A stretch of 64,000 bases of DNA from Draconibacterium mangrovi (GTDB taxonomy: Bacteria; Bacteroidota; Bacteroidia; Bacteroidales; Prolixibacteraceae), in NCBI RefSeq assembly GCF_010586825.1, contig NZ_JAAAGB010000003.1, positions 124,001-188,000 on the forward strand, read 5' to 3'. Below the pieces are notes generated by a model that saw nothing but the letters and a program-made list of their open reading frames with translations, was not told the DNA's origin and ran no database searches. The position numbers and the translations under genes were made by a program. Positions 7,962 through 16,268 of this stretch are shown here, in pieces. How positions within the stretch are numbered: the first letter of the stretch is position 1; each line of letters begins with the position of its first letter.

Positions 7962-9224
7962 GTGGATATATTTGATAAATTCAGAAATAATAAAGGTGAT
8001 ATTGGCAAGTGGATGGACCAAATTCACGGGTATTTTGCGTTTCCAAAACTGGAAGGCGAGATTTCAGCCAGAATGAATTTCCGTGGCAAAGAAGTATTGA
8101 CATGGAGTTTGAACAACTACCTGGGATTGGGCAACCACCCGGAGGTTAGAAAAGCTGATGCTGAAGCTGCAGCACAGTACGGTATGGCTTACCCAATGGG
8201 CGCCAGAATGATGTCGGGACAAACAGTTAAACACGAACAACTGGAGCGTGAATTGGCTGCTTTTGTTAGCAAACCTGATGCATTCTTGTTGAACTTCGGT
8301 TACCAGGGAATGGTTTCTGCAATCGATGTGCTTGCCAGCCGTAACGATGTAATTGTTTACGACTCGGAATCGCACGCTTGTATTATGGACGGCGTTTTCC
8401 TTCATAAAGCAAAAGGTGGAAAAAGTTTTGTGTTCCAACACAACGATATGGAGAAATGTCGCAAAATGTTAGGTTTCGCCACAAAACGCGCTGCCGAAAC
8501 AGGTGGTGGTATTTTATTAATTACTGAAGGTGTTTTTGGTATGACCGGTCAGGTTGGTAAACTTGATGAGATTGTTGCACTGAAAAAAGAATTCGATTTC
8601 CGTTTGTTTGTTGACGATGCACACGGTTTTGGAACAATGGGACCAACAGGTGCCGGTTCGGGTGAGCATTTTGGCGTACAGGATGGAATTGATATTTACT
8701 TCGGAACTTTTGCAAAAGCAATGGCCGGAATTGGTGGTTTTATTGCCTGCGAAACTGATATCTGCTACATTTTACGTTACAACATGCGTTCGCAAACTTT
8801 TGCGAAATCGTTGCCAATGGCAATGACAATCGGTGCTTTGAAACGTTTGGACATGATTCGTACAATGCCTGAGTTGCGCGAAAAACTATGGACAATTGTT
8901 AATGCGCTGCAAAGCGGATTAAAAGAAGCCGGTTTCGATCTTGGAAAAACCAATACGCAGGTTACTCCGGTTTATATGAAAGGTGGCGAGGAAGAAGCAA
9001 CTCAAATGATTTACGATCTTCGCGAGAATTATGGAATTTTCTGCTCAATGGTAGTTTACCCGGTAATTCCAAAAGGTGAGATCCTTCTGCGTTTGATACC
9101 GACTGCAATGCATTCTTTAGAGGATGTAGAAATTACATTGAAAGCCTTTAAAGAAACCCGTAAAAAACTGGTTGCCGGCGAATACCGTACCGGTGAAATT
9201 GCAAAGGTTGAAGTGGATATGTAA
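7962..9224 (+). CDS. spt: Serine palmitoyltransferase-like alpha-oxoamine synthase
   Basis: PLP enzyme of the alpha-oxoamine synthase family. It most resembles bacterial serine palmitoyltransferases, which condense L-serine with a long-chain acyl-CoA to 3-ketosphinganine, the first step of sphingolipid synthesis in Bacteroidota. It has 420 residues. The Schiff-base lysine is Lys252 in FGTFAKAMAGIGG. The PLP-binding Asp/His pair is in VDDAHGFGTMG, and the substrate-side motif is NYLGLGNHPEV near residue 50. Translation starts at GTG 7962, since no ATG is near and homologues begin with MDIFDKF-like sequence. The family also holds KBL and AONS; the position and lack of biotin or threonine genes favour SPT. 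It is a single-gene unit with its own promoter and terminator. Confidence 0.85.
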   Translation: MDIFDKFRNNKGDIGKWMDQIHGYFAFPKLEGEISARMNFRGKEVLTWSLNNYLGLGNHPEVRKADAEAAAQYGMAYPMGARMMSGQTVKHEQLERELAAFVSKPDAFLLNFGYQGMVSAIDVLASRNDVIVYDSESHACIMDGVFLHKAKGGKSFVFQHNDMEKCRKMLGFATKRAAETGGGILLITEGVFGMTGQVGKLDEIVALKKEFDFRLFVDDAHGFGTMGPTGAGSGEHFGVQDGIDIYFGTFAKAMAGIGGFIACETDICYILRYNMRSQTFAKSLPMAMTIGALKRLDMIRTMPELREKLWTIVNALQSGLKEAGFDLGKTNTQVTPVYMKGGEEEATQMIYDLRENYGIFCSMVVYPVIPKGEILLRLIPTAMHSLEDVEITLKAFKETRKKLVAGEYRTGEIAKVEVDM

Positions 9225-9249
9225 TCCAATAAATCGAATATAATTGCAA

Positions 9250-9281
9250 GGGCTGTATCAAATTGATGCAGCCCTTTTTTT
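9250..9281 (+). terminator. Rho-independent terminator after spt
   Basis: GGGCTG...CAGCCC stem (9250-9255 with 9269-9274), extended by an inner ATCA/TGAT pair, is followed by seven T (9275-9281). The T-run overlaps the stop codon of the convergent gene at 9280. Confidence 0.85.
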
Positions 9282-9978
9282 ATTCAATTGAAGAAATTTG
9301 ATTTATTTGGGTCAAATCCAGTTTCCGAAACTCAACCACGGCACCTTCTGCCTGAACGGCAATTTTTCCTTTACGGGCAGTGCATTTGAATCCATAATTT
9401 ACCAAATCATTATTCACCCAAACTTTAATTGTATCCGCGAAACATTCAATTACCATATTGTTCCATTCGCCCAAAGGTTTTTCCGAATCGTCTGTCAGGT
9501 TCGGTATTCTTCGTTTTTTACCTTCAGTAATCCCCCACTCATCTTTTGGTCCGCGTCTAACAACCATATTCGGCACTTCAATATCTTCAACAATACACCA
9601 AAAATCGCCGGCATCGCCATGCTGCATTTGTACCTCCAAAGATTTAGGAAACATATCATACAAAGCCCGCGGTGTTGAAGCATGAACCAAAACGCCGCAG
9701 TTCCCCGGCTCTCCGGCAAAGCGATATTCCACCTCCAGCCGGTAGTTCTGATAAACCGAATCGGTAATTAAATGGCCTCTCGGTTCGCCCATACTCACCA
9801 ATAACGAGTCGCGTACCACAAACGAAGGATCAATTTCAGGATTATTATCAGCTTCGGGAACATCAGCATACCAACCGCTTAAATCTTTCCCGTTAAACAG
9901 TTGAATGGTATCGTCAGTTCCTGTATTACACGATGAAATAAGAAACAACAAGACTAAAAAAACAATCGCATTTCTCAT
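9280..9978 (-). CDS. DUF1080 (3-keto-disaccharide hydrolase-like) lipoprotein
   Basis: A 232-residue lipoprotein: signal peptide with lipobox ISSC (Cys17), then one DUF1080 jelly-roll domain (PF06439), recently named 3-keto-disaccharide hydrolase. The domain opens with IQLFNGKDLSGWY and contains NCGVLVHA and SLEVQMQHGDAGDFW, all family hallmarks. The C-terminus has the WVNNDLVNYG and GKIAVQAEGAVVEFRKL strands. Some members cleave 3-keto-glycosides; the substrate here cannot be read from sequence. It follows the CE15-like esterase by 37 bp on the same strand, so the two are probably coexpressed. No SusC/SusD pair or regulator is nearby. Confidence 0.85.
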   Translation of the reverse strand: MRNAIVFLVLLFLISSCNTGTDDTIQLFNGKDLSGWYADVPEADNNPEIDPSFVVRDSLLVSMGEPRGHLITDSVYQNYRLEVEYRFAGEPGNCGVLVHASTPRALYDMFPKSLEVQMQHGDAGDFWCIVEDIEVPNMVVRRGPKDEWGITEGKKRRIPNLTDDSEKPLGEWNNMVIECFADTIKVWVNNDLVNYGFKCTARKGKIAVQAEGAVVEFRKLDLTQINQISSIE

Positions 9979-10015
9979 GATGATATTTTTACTTTTTATG
10001 TCCCGATGTCGGATG

Positions 10016-11281
10016 CTATTTTACAAATTCAGATGCCCATTTCAAATACTGTTCCCAATCGTATTCAGTCACATCATGCTCACCTGTTCTGATGTGATAG
10101 GCAACCGTGTTTTGTATGGGCTGATTAACTGCCGGCATTTCTGTTTGTTCTATTCCTTTTTTTCCGTAAAGCTCATACACCGGAGTAGCGTACAAGGCGC
10201 CAAGAAATTCACCTTTTGGATCCGACCACCGATCCTCTTCAGCACTTGCAATATAAACCGGACGCGGAGCAATCAAAGCAATCAGTTCGTGCTGATCAAC
10301 CGGCAAGGCCTCCTCGTTTTTACTGTAATTTCTGAAGTTTTTACAAAACCAGTGCGGAAAACGATTATTGATTCGCCACAATGTTTCGCCAAAGCGTCGT
10401 TTCGATAACGCGGCGCCGCCACATCCTGATTCATTTGAAATGACACCGGCAAAACGCTCGTCGGTTGCACCGGCCCATAAGGCAGTTTTTCCCAATCGCG
10501 AATGGCCAAACACAACTACCCTTGATTCGTCGATAGCCTCATCCTGTTCAAAATAATCCATCGCTCGGCTTAATCCCCACGACCATGCTGCTATCGCTCC
10601 CCATTCGTTGGCAGCCGGTTGCTGCTGATCGTCGATATACAATAAAGGATGAATACCATCCGAAAAATCATCTTTGTCGGGATCTACTTCACCGTAATAA
10701 ATTACAGCCAGACCAAATCCTGCCTCAATTATCTTATCAACGCACCACCGGTTGGTTCTCACCCCTCTCGACTGTTCGGTTAACTGGTTGTTTATTATCC
10801 CGAACGAAGGATTGTTGTTTGCCCAGGCTTCAGAAATGATAACTTCTACGTCCTCGGTTATGGTATGATTTCCGTAAAAATTATAGCCCACAAATAATGG
10901 TACCCGCTCTTCGGTTTTTGGCAGATATATTAAGATGGTAAAATCAAGTGTTTTGCCTCGGTTTTTAAATACCAGGTCAACTTGTTTTCGTACCGCTTTA
11001 CCATTCAGGGCATTATTGCTTTCTTCCAAAATATCAACGGATGCAATTTCCAGCTCACCGGGCACTTCGCCAAACATATTTTCGGTGAAAAAATTCAGCA
11101 GTTCCGGGCGTCGTTTACTCTCCCACTTTTTAGAATTTCGAATCTTCTGCCCATTAAACGTTTTTAGCGGATCGGGTAACTTAAATTCGGGAACTTTACT
11201 TTCGTCGTAGTTGGCATCAAACTGGGCCGACACATTAAACAGGAAAGCAAAAAATAAAAGGCACAAGATGAATTTTTTCAT
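10016..11281 (-). CDS. Exported CE15-like glucuronoyl esterase (alpha/beta hydrolase)
   Basis: A 421-residue exported alpha/beta hydrolase with a signal peptide (residues 1-19, cleavage before QFDANYD). It fits carbohydrate esterase family 15, whose members cleave ester bonds between 4-O-methyl-glucuronic acid of xylan and lignin alcohols. The nucleophile elbow is GHSRLGKTALW with the Ser near residue 260; CE15 typically shows G-C-S-R-x-G-K, so His replaces Cys. The catalytic His is probably in RTGEHDVTEYDW near residue 403, and ALIAPRPVYI precedes it as in the family. An acetylxylan-esterase label is also possible in automated annotation, but CE15 fits better. Lead gene of a two-gene unit with DUF1080. 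Confidence 0.8.
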   Translation of the reverse strand: MKKFILCLLFFAFLFNVSAQFDANYDESKVPEFKLPDPLKTFNGQKIRNSKKWESKRRPELLNFFTENMFGEVPGELEIASVDILEESNNALNGKAVRKQVDLVFKNRGKTLDFTILIYLPKTEERVPLFVGYNFYGNHTITEDVEVIISEAWANNNPSFGIINNQLTEQSRGVRTNRWCVDKIIEAGFGLAVIYYGEVDPDKDDFSDGIHPLLYIDDQQQPAANEWGAIAAWSWGLSRAMDYFEQDEAIDESRVVVFGHSRLGKTALWAGATDERFAGVISNESGCGGAALSKRRFGETLWRINNRFPHWFCKNFRNYSKNEEALPVDQHELIALIAPRPVYIASAEEDRWSDPKGEFLGALYATPVYELYGKKGIEQTEMPAVNQPIQNTVAYHIRTGEHDVTEYDWEQYLKWASEFVK

Positions 11282-11418
11282 TGTCGATAACTGTGAATTG
11301 AATCAATACTGCTTAAAATTGGGAAATTGCGATTGTTATGCCAAAGGATTCCGTGAATTTTTATTGTCTCAATGCAATTCTTCCGGAATCCAGCGAACAG
11401 AAAAGTCATCAAATGAGA

Positions 11419-12732
11419 TTATTGCTGCAAAATTCTTCCCTCTTTTTTGTACTCTTTGCGGATTCCGGCCATTAGAGTTTCCTTATTCAACAGAGAATCT
11501 CCTTTTTGTATGGATAGCAATCCGGCATAATGAATACAATTAACGATGTTGGCACCTGTTAACTCGTAATTTTTAGCCAGCTCCTTTAAATCAATGTCTT
11601 TATGCACTTTGTTTTTTTGGGGCATGTATAATTGCCAAAGTTTCAAACGTTCAGCAACCGTAGGAGGATCAAACTCAACAAAAGCATTAAAACGGCGGGT
11701 AAAAGCGCTATCGATATTTCCTTTCATGTTCGATGCCAAAATCACCAATCCGTTGTGGGCTTCAATACGCTGCAAGAGGTACGAAACTTCCTGGTTGGCG
11801 TATTTATCGTGTGCATCGCGCACGTTGGTGCGTTTACCAAATAGCGAGTCGGCCTCATCAAAAAACAATATCCAGTTTTTGTGTTCTGCCTTGTTAAATA
11901 ATCCCGACAGATTTTTCTCCGTCTCACCAATGTATTTCGAAATTACCATCGACAAATCAACCCGATATACATCCCTTCCGGTATATTTTCCCAGCAAACA
12001 AGTGGTCATCGTTTTTCCGGTTCCCGACGGGCCATAAAACAGAACCCGAAATCCCGGTTTAATTTTATCGCGCATGCCCCATTCATCCATCAACTGCTCG
12101 TTATAATTTAACCAGGTTTCCAATTCTTTAATTTCTTCCAATGTCTTTTCTTTTAATACCAAATCATTCCATTCCTGCTTAGTGGTGATCCGTTGCGCCG
12201 GGAAATCGCTGCTTAATTTGGGCTTCGATACTTTTCCTGAAGTAAACAGATCAACATATTCATCATCGAGAACAAGGCGGCCACTCATTTTGGGTTCGCC
12301 TGTAGGAACCGGCTCGATATTCAACACATTTTTTTGGAAAAACAAATGTTCCTCTTCAAACAGTTTTGCTGCTTCCATACGTTTCTCAATGTCTCGCCCG
12401 GCAAGAATGTACAAAACGGTTTCGCCGGTTGGCAATATTCCGCGGTGGTTCTTTCCCTTAACACCACCAAACTCGGGGAAATCGCCACCATTTGGAAGAT
12501 ATTCAGCTATGATAATATTGAAGAATTCGGGCGAAAGGTGCGGAACCAATGCTATAAAAAAAACAATTGTTTCTGCTACACTTAATTCATTTTCGTGAAT
12601 AAAATGTTTTAAAGAATTGTTAGCATGACCGACAGGGACAAACTCAGGAATTACAGACTTATTTCCTTTTATTTCATCATCAAACCGAAGTCGAACAACT
12701 TTGTCCAGATAATCTAAAACAGCTTTTATCAT
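11419..12732 (-). CDS. AAA+ ATPase of the contractile injection system
   Basis: AAA+ ATPase of 437 residues, matching the ATPase found in almost all eCIS loci (Afp15/Pvc15-like). An N-terminal domain of about 210 residues precedes the AAA module. Walker A is GPSGTGKT (234-241), Walker B ILFFDEAD (288-295), sensor 1 ILASN (331-335) and the arginine-finger pair RR (346-347). In related systems the ATPase is needed for particle assembly or cargo loading. It is the last gene of the eCIS operon, 20 bp after the candidate effector, a position often seen for ATPase and toxin genes. Cytoplasmic; no signal peptide or membrane segment. Confidence 0.9.
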   Translation of the reverse strand: MIKAVLDYLDKVVRLRFDDEIKGNKSVIPEFVPVGHANNSLKHFIHENELSVAETIVFFIALVPHLSPEFFNIIIAEYLPNGGDFPEFGGVKGKNHRGILPTGETVLYILAGRDIEKRMEAAKLFEEEHLFFQKNVLNIEPVPTGEPKMSGRLVLDDEYVDLFTSGKVSKPKLSSDFPAQRITTKQEWNDLVLKEKTLEEIKELETWLNYNEQLMDEWGMRDKIKPGFRVLFYGPSGTGKTMTTCLLGKYTGRDVYRVDLSMVISKYIGETEKNLSGLFNKAEHKNWILFFDEADSLFGKRTNVRDAHDKYANQEVSYLLQRIEAHNGLVILASNMKGNIDSAFTRRFNAFVEFDPPTVAERLKLWQLYMPQKNKVHKDIDLKELAKNYELTGANIVNCIHYAGLLSIQKGDSLLNKETLMAGIRKEYKKEGRILQQ

Positions 12733-12752
12733 TATTGTAGCACAATTAACTG

Positions 12753-14750
12753 TTATGGTTTAAATGTTAGCCTACCGAAAGCTTTCCGCAATTGCGCCGG
12801 AGAAACCAATCCCGGATGCAGAATTGACCACGGATTTGAAGTTTGTGCGCCGGCTGCCGACAACGATGTGATAGAATAAATATGAGCCGGAGCCAGTAAT
12901 AATCCCTGCCCCAGACAGATTGTCGACAATGTTCCACTTATAATTGCTCCCGGCGTGGCCGATGCATTAATAATTGCCTGAATCCAATTCGGGTGGTCTG
13001 CTTTTGTTGTTAGAACAGGCCTTCCGTTAAGCGGGCCAAATGGATCCAGAATTACAAAATCGGAAATGTAATTTACAATCTCTCTCCAGGGAATCCACGC
13101 TGTAGTTACTCCATCGTTTCCGATCAAACGAATACCTCTTCTTCTTTCAGCAGAATCAACAACAAAACTTGTGTTATAAATCGTATTCAGGGTGTCATAG
13201 GTCCACGATGTTACAATGGTATCATTGTCAGTCGCATTATTCAAAATGGTTAAAACATTAGCAAGCTGAGCCAGGCTATATGAGGTTAAGTCGAAAACCT
13301 GGAAAGGAATTTCGCCGGTTAATGCCATTATTGGCAATGCCGAAAAACCTCCTTCAATACGATTAAAACCACCTGCCACCGCTGCATAGGCACGTTCAAT
13401 GGCCCATGGCCAAACAATTCGTTTCGTCCAGTTCACATCAAAAGAATCTCCTGCCTGAACTTGCGATCCATAACTGCTATTCTGCACCAACTCACGCGCC
13501 TGTGCCTGAGTCATTGTTCCAGTTTTTTCCCGTAATTCAACTCCATTCGGGTTATGATTTCGGCTTAACGAAACACGAATTCTAGAGTTTGGATCAACGA
13601 GTGCTTTGTTGCCAACTATTTTTATTCGATAAAATTCGACATTAAAACCATTCCCTGATTCACTAACAGCGTTTACCAGCTGTGTGCGCCCTCCGCCTCG
13701 GGAGGCCATACTCTGCAGGGTAGCCAGCAAATAACAATCTCCAATAGCATTTTGAATCACATCGGCTAATGCCGGTTGTGGATCAAACAATTCATGTGTG
13801 GTTAAATCGATAGTCCATTGTCGCGGACCGCTCGCGGCAGGTCCGGCAATTTGCTCGGTATCATCCAGCCTTTGACCGCCTGTTAGCCCACGGTCATTTA
13901 CATCTATTATCGTTTGCCCCCCTTCTTCATGTGTCGAACGATTGCTCAGCCGCTGAAACGACCTCACTTGTCGTCCAACATCTCGCCCACCCTGGTCTGT
14001 ACCGGGCTGATGTCCGGGATAAACATAGGCGTCCCAGAATTCTCCCAGCCAATCACTCCCACTTTCAACAGCAAACTGAACAGATCCCGAACTGGCGTTG
14101 GCACCTCCCGGAATAGTTGATAAAATCGATTCCGCACTTTTTCCCTGCACCACTCTATCGGCTACCGCATCGGCATGCTGTTCATACGAATCACCGGGTT
14201 TGCCAATACCCGATTTTAGGTTTACCCCTTTTCGCTGCTGCACTACATGCGCCGCTTCGTGAGCAGCGGTATGCAGTGTTGGTGAATTACGAAATGCAAC
14301 TTTGTTTCCTGCAGCGTAAGCCAGAGAACCCATTTTTCGGTTTGCATTCCCGGCATTAGAGTCTCGGTAAGATTGTATGCCTGATATATCATGTTTTCCA
14401 AAGGACGATTGAATTTGATGGAAAAATGGATAAGTTACCGGACTTCCCATAAATCCTGAACGCGCAGTTTGTTGTATTTGATGGCCGGGTTTTGCACTTT
14501 GCATCTTTGGTTGAACCGCTTCTTCCTCCTCCTCGGATTGGGACTGAACGACTTCCTCTTCTTCCTGAAACTGAACATTTCCATTTCGTTGAGTTTGAAC
14601 GGGTTCTTCTTCTTCAGACTGCATTTGAACCGACATTTCAGTGTTTAAATCCGACGACGCAAAAAACGAATCAGCCTTTGCATTCGAAAAAAAGGGAGCA
14701 CGGTTCCCGCTACTCTTTACTGCATCTTGTTTTACTGCATTTGCTTTCAT
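12753..14750 (-). CDS. DUF4157-calpain-like cysteine protease, candidate eCIS toxin
   Basis: A 665-residue two-domain protein. Residues 1-95 are low complexity with repeated Gln-rich/acidic blocks (QMQSEEEE, VQFQEEEE, VQSQSEEEEE). Residues about 98-205 form a DUF4157 domain with the zinc-type motif HEAAH at 164-168 and EQHADAVADRV after it. Residues about 310-645 carry a calpain (C2) protease signature: IGDCYLLATLQSMA with Cys339, an internal WAIERAYA...GGF block (449-470), then PAHIYSITSL with His623 and SNPWS with Asn639, giving a Cys-His-Asn triad in the right order. DUF4157 proteins are known as eCIS-associated toxins, with the N-terminal part proposed to mark cargo. It lies between tape measure and ATPase, 4 bp after the former. 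Role as injected protease is inference. Confidence 0.85.
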   Translation of the reverse strand: MKANAVKQDAVKSSGNRAPFFSNAKADSFFASSDLNTEMSVQMQSEEEEPVQTQRNGNVQFQEEEEVVQSQSEEEEEAVQPKMQSAKPGHQIQQTARSGFMGSPVTYPFFHQIQSSFGKHDISGIQSYRDSNAGNANRKMGSLAYAAGNKVAFRNSPTLHTAAHEAAHVVQQRKGVNLKSGIGKPGDSYEQHADAVADRVVQGKSAESILSTIPGGANASSGSVQFAVESGSDWLGEFWDAYVYPGHQPGTDQGGRDVGRQVRSFQRLSNRSTHEEGGQTIIDVNDRGLTGGQRLDDTEQIAGPAASGPRQWTIDLTTHELFDPQPALADVIQNAIGDCYLLATLQSMASRGGGRTQLVNAVSESGNGFNVEFYRIKIVGNKALVDPNSRIRVSLSRNHNPNGVELREKTGTMTQAQARELVQNSSYGSQVQAGDSFDVNWTKRIVWPWAIERAYAAVAGGFNRIEGGFSALPIMALTGEIPFQVFDLTSYSLAQLANVLTILNNATDNDTIVTSWTYDTLNTIYNTSFVVDSAERRRGIRLIGNDGVTTAWIPWREIVNYISDFVILDPFGPLNGRPVLTTKADHPNWIQAIINASATPGAIISGTLSTICLGQGLLLAPAHIYSITSLSAAGAQTSNPWSILHPGLVSPAQLRKAFGRLTFKP

Positions 14751-14754
14751 AGGC

Positions 14755-16266
14755 TTACCATTCTACAAATATTAATTCCTTCTTCCACGGCAGTTTAATT
14801 ATGGAAATGTTCCATTGTAATTTCTCCAACAGGATGTCCTGTGTTTTTCGTTCTACAATCAGTTTAAAATTCCGGTCGTTTTGTATCAGCTTTCCACTTC
14901 GTTTTATAAACATGTCCCGCAAGCCACCGGACGAAGTATTTTTTAAGGCCGGCCAGTTTTTGATGAGTTCACGGAGCATGTTATCGCCCTCTTTTTTTAT
15001 GCTCTCATTGAGAAAACTGGTGGCCGGGACTGTTTTTTGCAGTGGTACTCCACACAGAAATTTTTCCAGCACCAGGTCGCCTTCAAAAAACTGTTCATTT
15101 CCGGTGGCGCAATAATGCAGTGCCTGCACAGCCTGAAATCGATAATCATCTTTGATTCTCCCATCTTCATCAAGCCAATCAAATTGCTGAAAAAATAGTT
15201 TCAAAAAGGGGTGAAAAAGAACCTGCCCTGCATTTTGAACGGCAATATCGCCAGCCTCTTTCTCAAAAAACAGCGGTTCTTTTTCCTCATTATAGCTATC
15301 CCTATGTGAAATAATGGTTGGGCTATCTTCAATGTTTCCCCTTTTCTGATTTGTTACTCCCTTTTTAAAGAACTGATTCTGTTCATGCTCTTTTAACAGA
15401 ACCAAAACCTCATCGCAATCTTGTTGCGAAAGCACTAAACTTGTGTGTAGAGAAATATTTTTAAGCTGTTGAATTTGTTCGTGTATTGATTTTTTGGAGT
15501 AATTATCCGTTAAGTAAGCTGCGTAAAAATTCAGCAGATCAGGTTTCCAATTTATTTCAGGCTGTTGTAAAACTCTCTTAAGCAGAATGGAAAGGAACTG
15601 ATTTCGGAGCGCATAATTCAGGCTTTCAACAAAAGTGTTTCTTTTGCGAATATCAAACAGATCAACTGTTTCAAGTGAGTTAATGAACTGAAATACATTT
15701 TGAACCGGTAATTGTAAAACAAACCTATTCAAGGCCATTTCATCCGATTTCAGCAACTTTTTTAGTTCTGTCGAAAAACGTTCCGATTGTACACTTTTCA
15801 ACCACTCCTTTTCTGAGAACAGCTTATCGATATCAGATTTATGGCCGAACCAAGGCAAATGACCATTTTTGAGAAAGAATAAAAATATACTTTGTTGATT
15901 CTGCTCACCTGATATTTTATTGACCTGATGGTATTCTGAAATACGGTTTGATCGATGTTTCTCACCATTTACCGGATAACGTTTTTCAATGGCCGCGATT
16001 GCTAGTTTTTCTTTAAGTTGGTTTTCGATTTCCAATCGCAGGGCATCGGGACTATTCCAGTTATCAAGCGAGATTTCCAGATCGATCCTTTCAAAACGTG
16101 ATATAATGTCACCGGTATCCATATAAGTAAAAAGTTGTTCGAGACCCGGAAAAATCTGGTCGTTCAGAAACAAACTGATATGATCTTTTAACCAGTAAGC
16201 TTCTTTCTCGTTAATCGCATCGATATCGAGAAAAACCTTGTCAATGATATGTCGGTCGGCATTCAA
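14755..16266 (-). CDS. Contractile injection system tape measure protein
   Basis: A 503-residue protein of the CIS tape-measure family (Afp14-like), which sets particle length inside the tube. The N-terminus HIIDKVFLDIDAINEKEAYWL aligns with the family start, and the hallmark FFLKNGHLPWFG lies near residue 130. The middle is a long run of leucine-rich helices, and the C-terminal block AVQALHYCATGNEQF...LEKFLCGVPL is also typical. No ATG lies near the N-terminus, so TTG at 16266 is the likely start, 2 bp after the stop of the PKD gene. Translational coupling would explain the weak start. At 503 residues it is short for the family, which would predict a fairly short particle if length scales as in phages. 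Confidence 0.85.
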   Translation of the reverse strand: MNADRHIIDKVFLDIDAINEKEAYWLKDHISLFLNDQIFPGLEQLFTYMDTGDIISRFERIDLEISLDNWNSPDALRLEIENQLKEKLAIAAIEKRYPVNGEKHRSNRISEYHQVNKISGEQNQQSIFLFFLKNGHLPWFGHKSDIDKLFSEKEWLKSVQSERFSTELKKLLKSDEMALNRFVLQLPVQNVFQFINSLETVDLFDIRKRNTFVESLNYALRNQFLSILLKRVLQQPEINWKPDLLNFYAAYLTDNYSKKSIHEQIQQLKNISLHTSLVLSQQDCDEVLVLLKEHEQNQFFKKGVTNQKRGNIEDSPTIISHRDSYNEEKEPLFFEKEAGDIAVQNAGQVLFHPFLKLFFQQFDWLDEDGRIKDDYRFQAVQALHYCATGNEQFFEGDLVLEKFLCGVPLQKTVPATSFLNESIKKEGDNMLRELIKNWPALKNTSSGGLRDMFIKRSGKLIQNDRNFKLIVERKTQDILLEKLQWNISIIKLPWKKELIFVEW

Positions 16267-16268
16267 AA

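Noticed and set aside
11346-11391. GGATTCCG/CGGAATCC pair after the ATPase gene as operon terminator
   Set aside because: The loop is over 30 nt and there is no T-run; it is probably chance.
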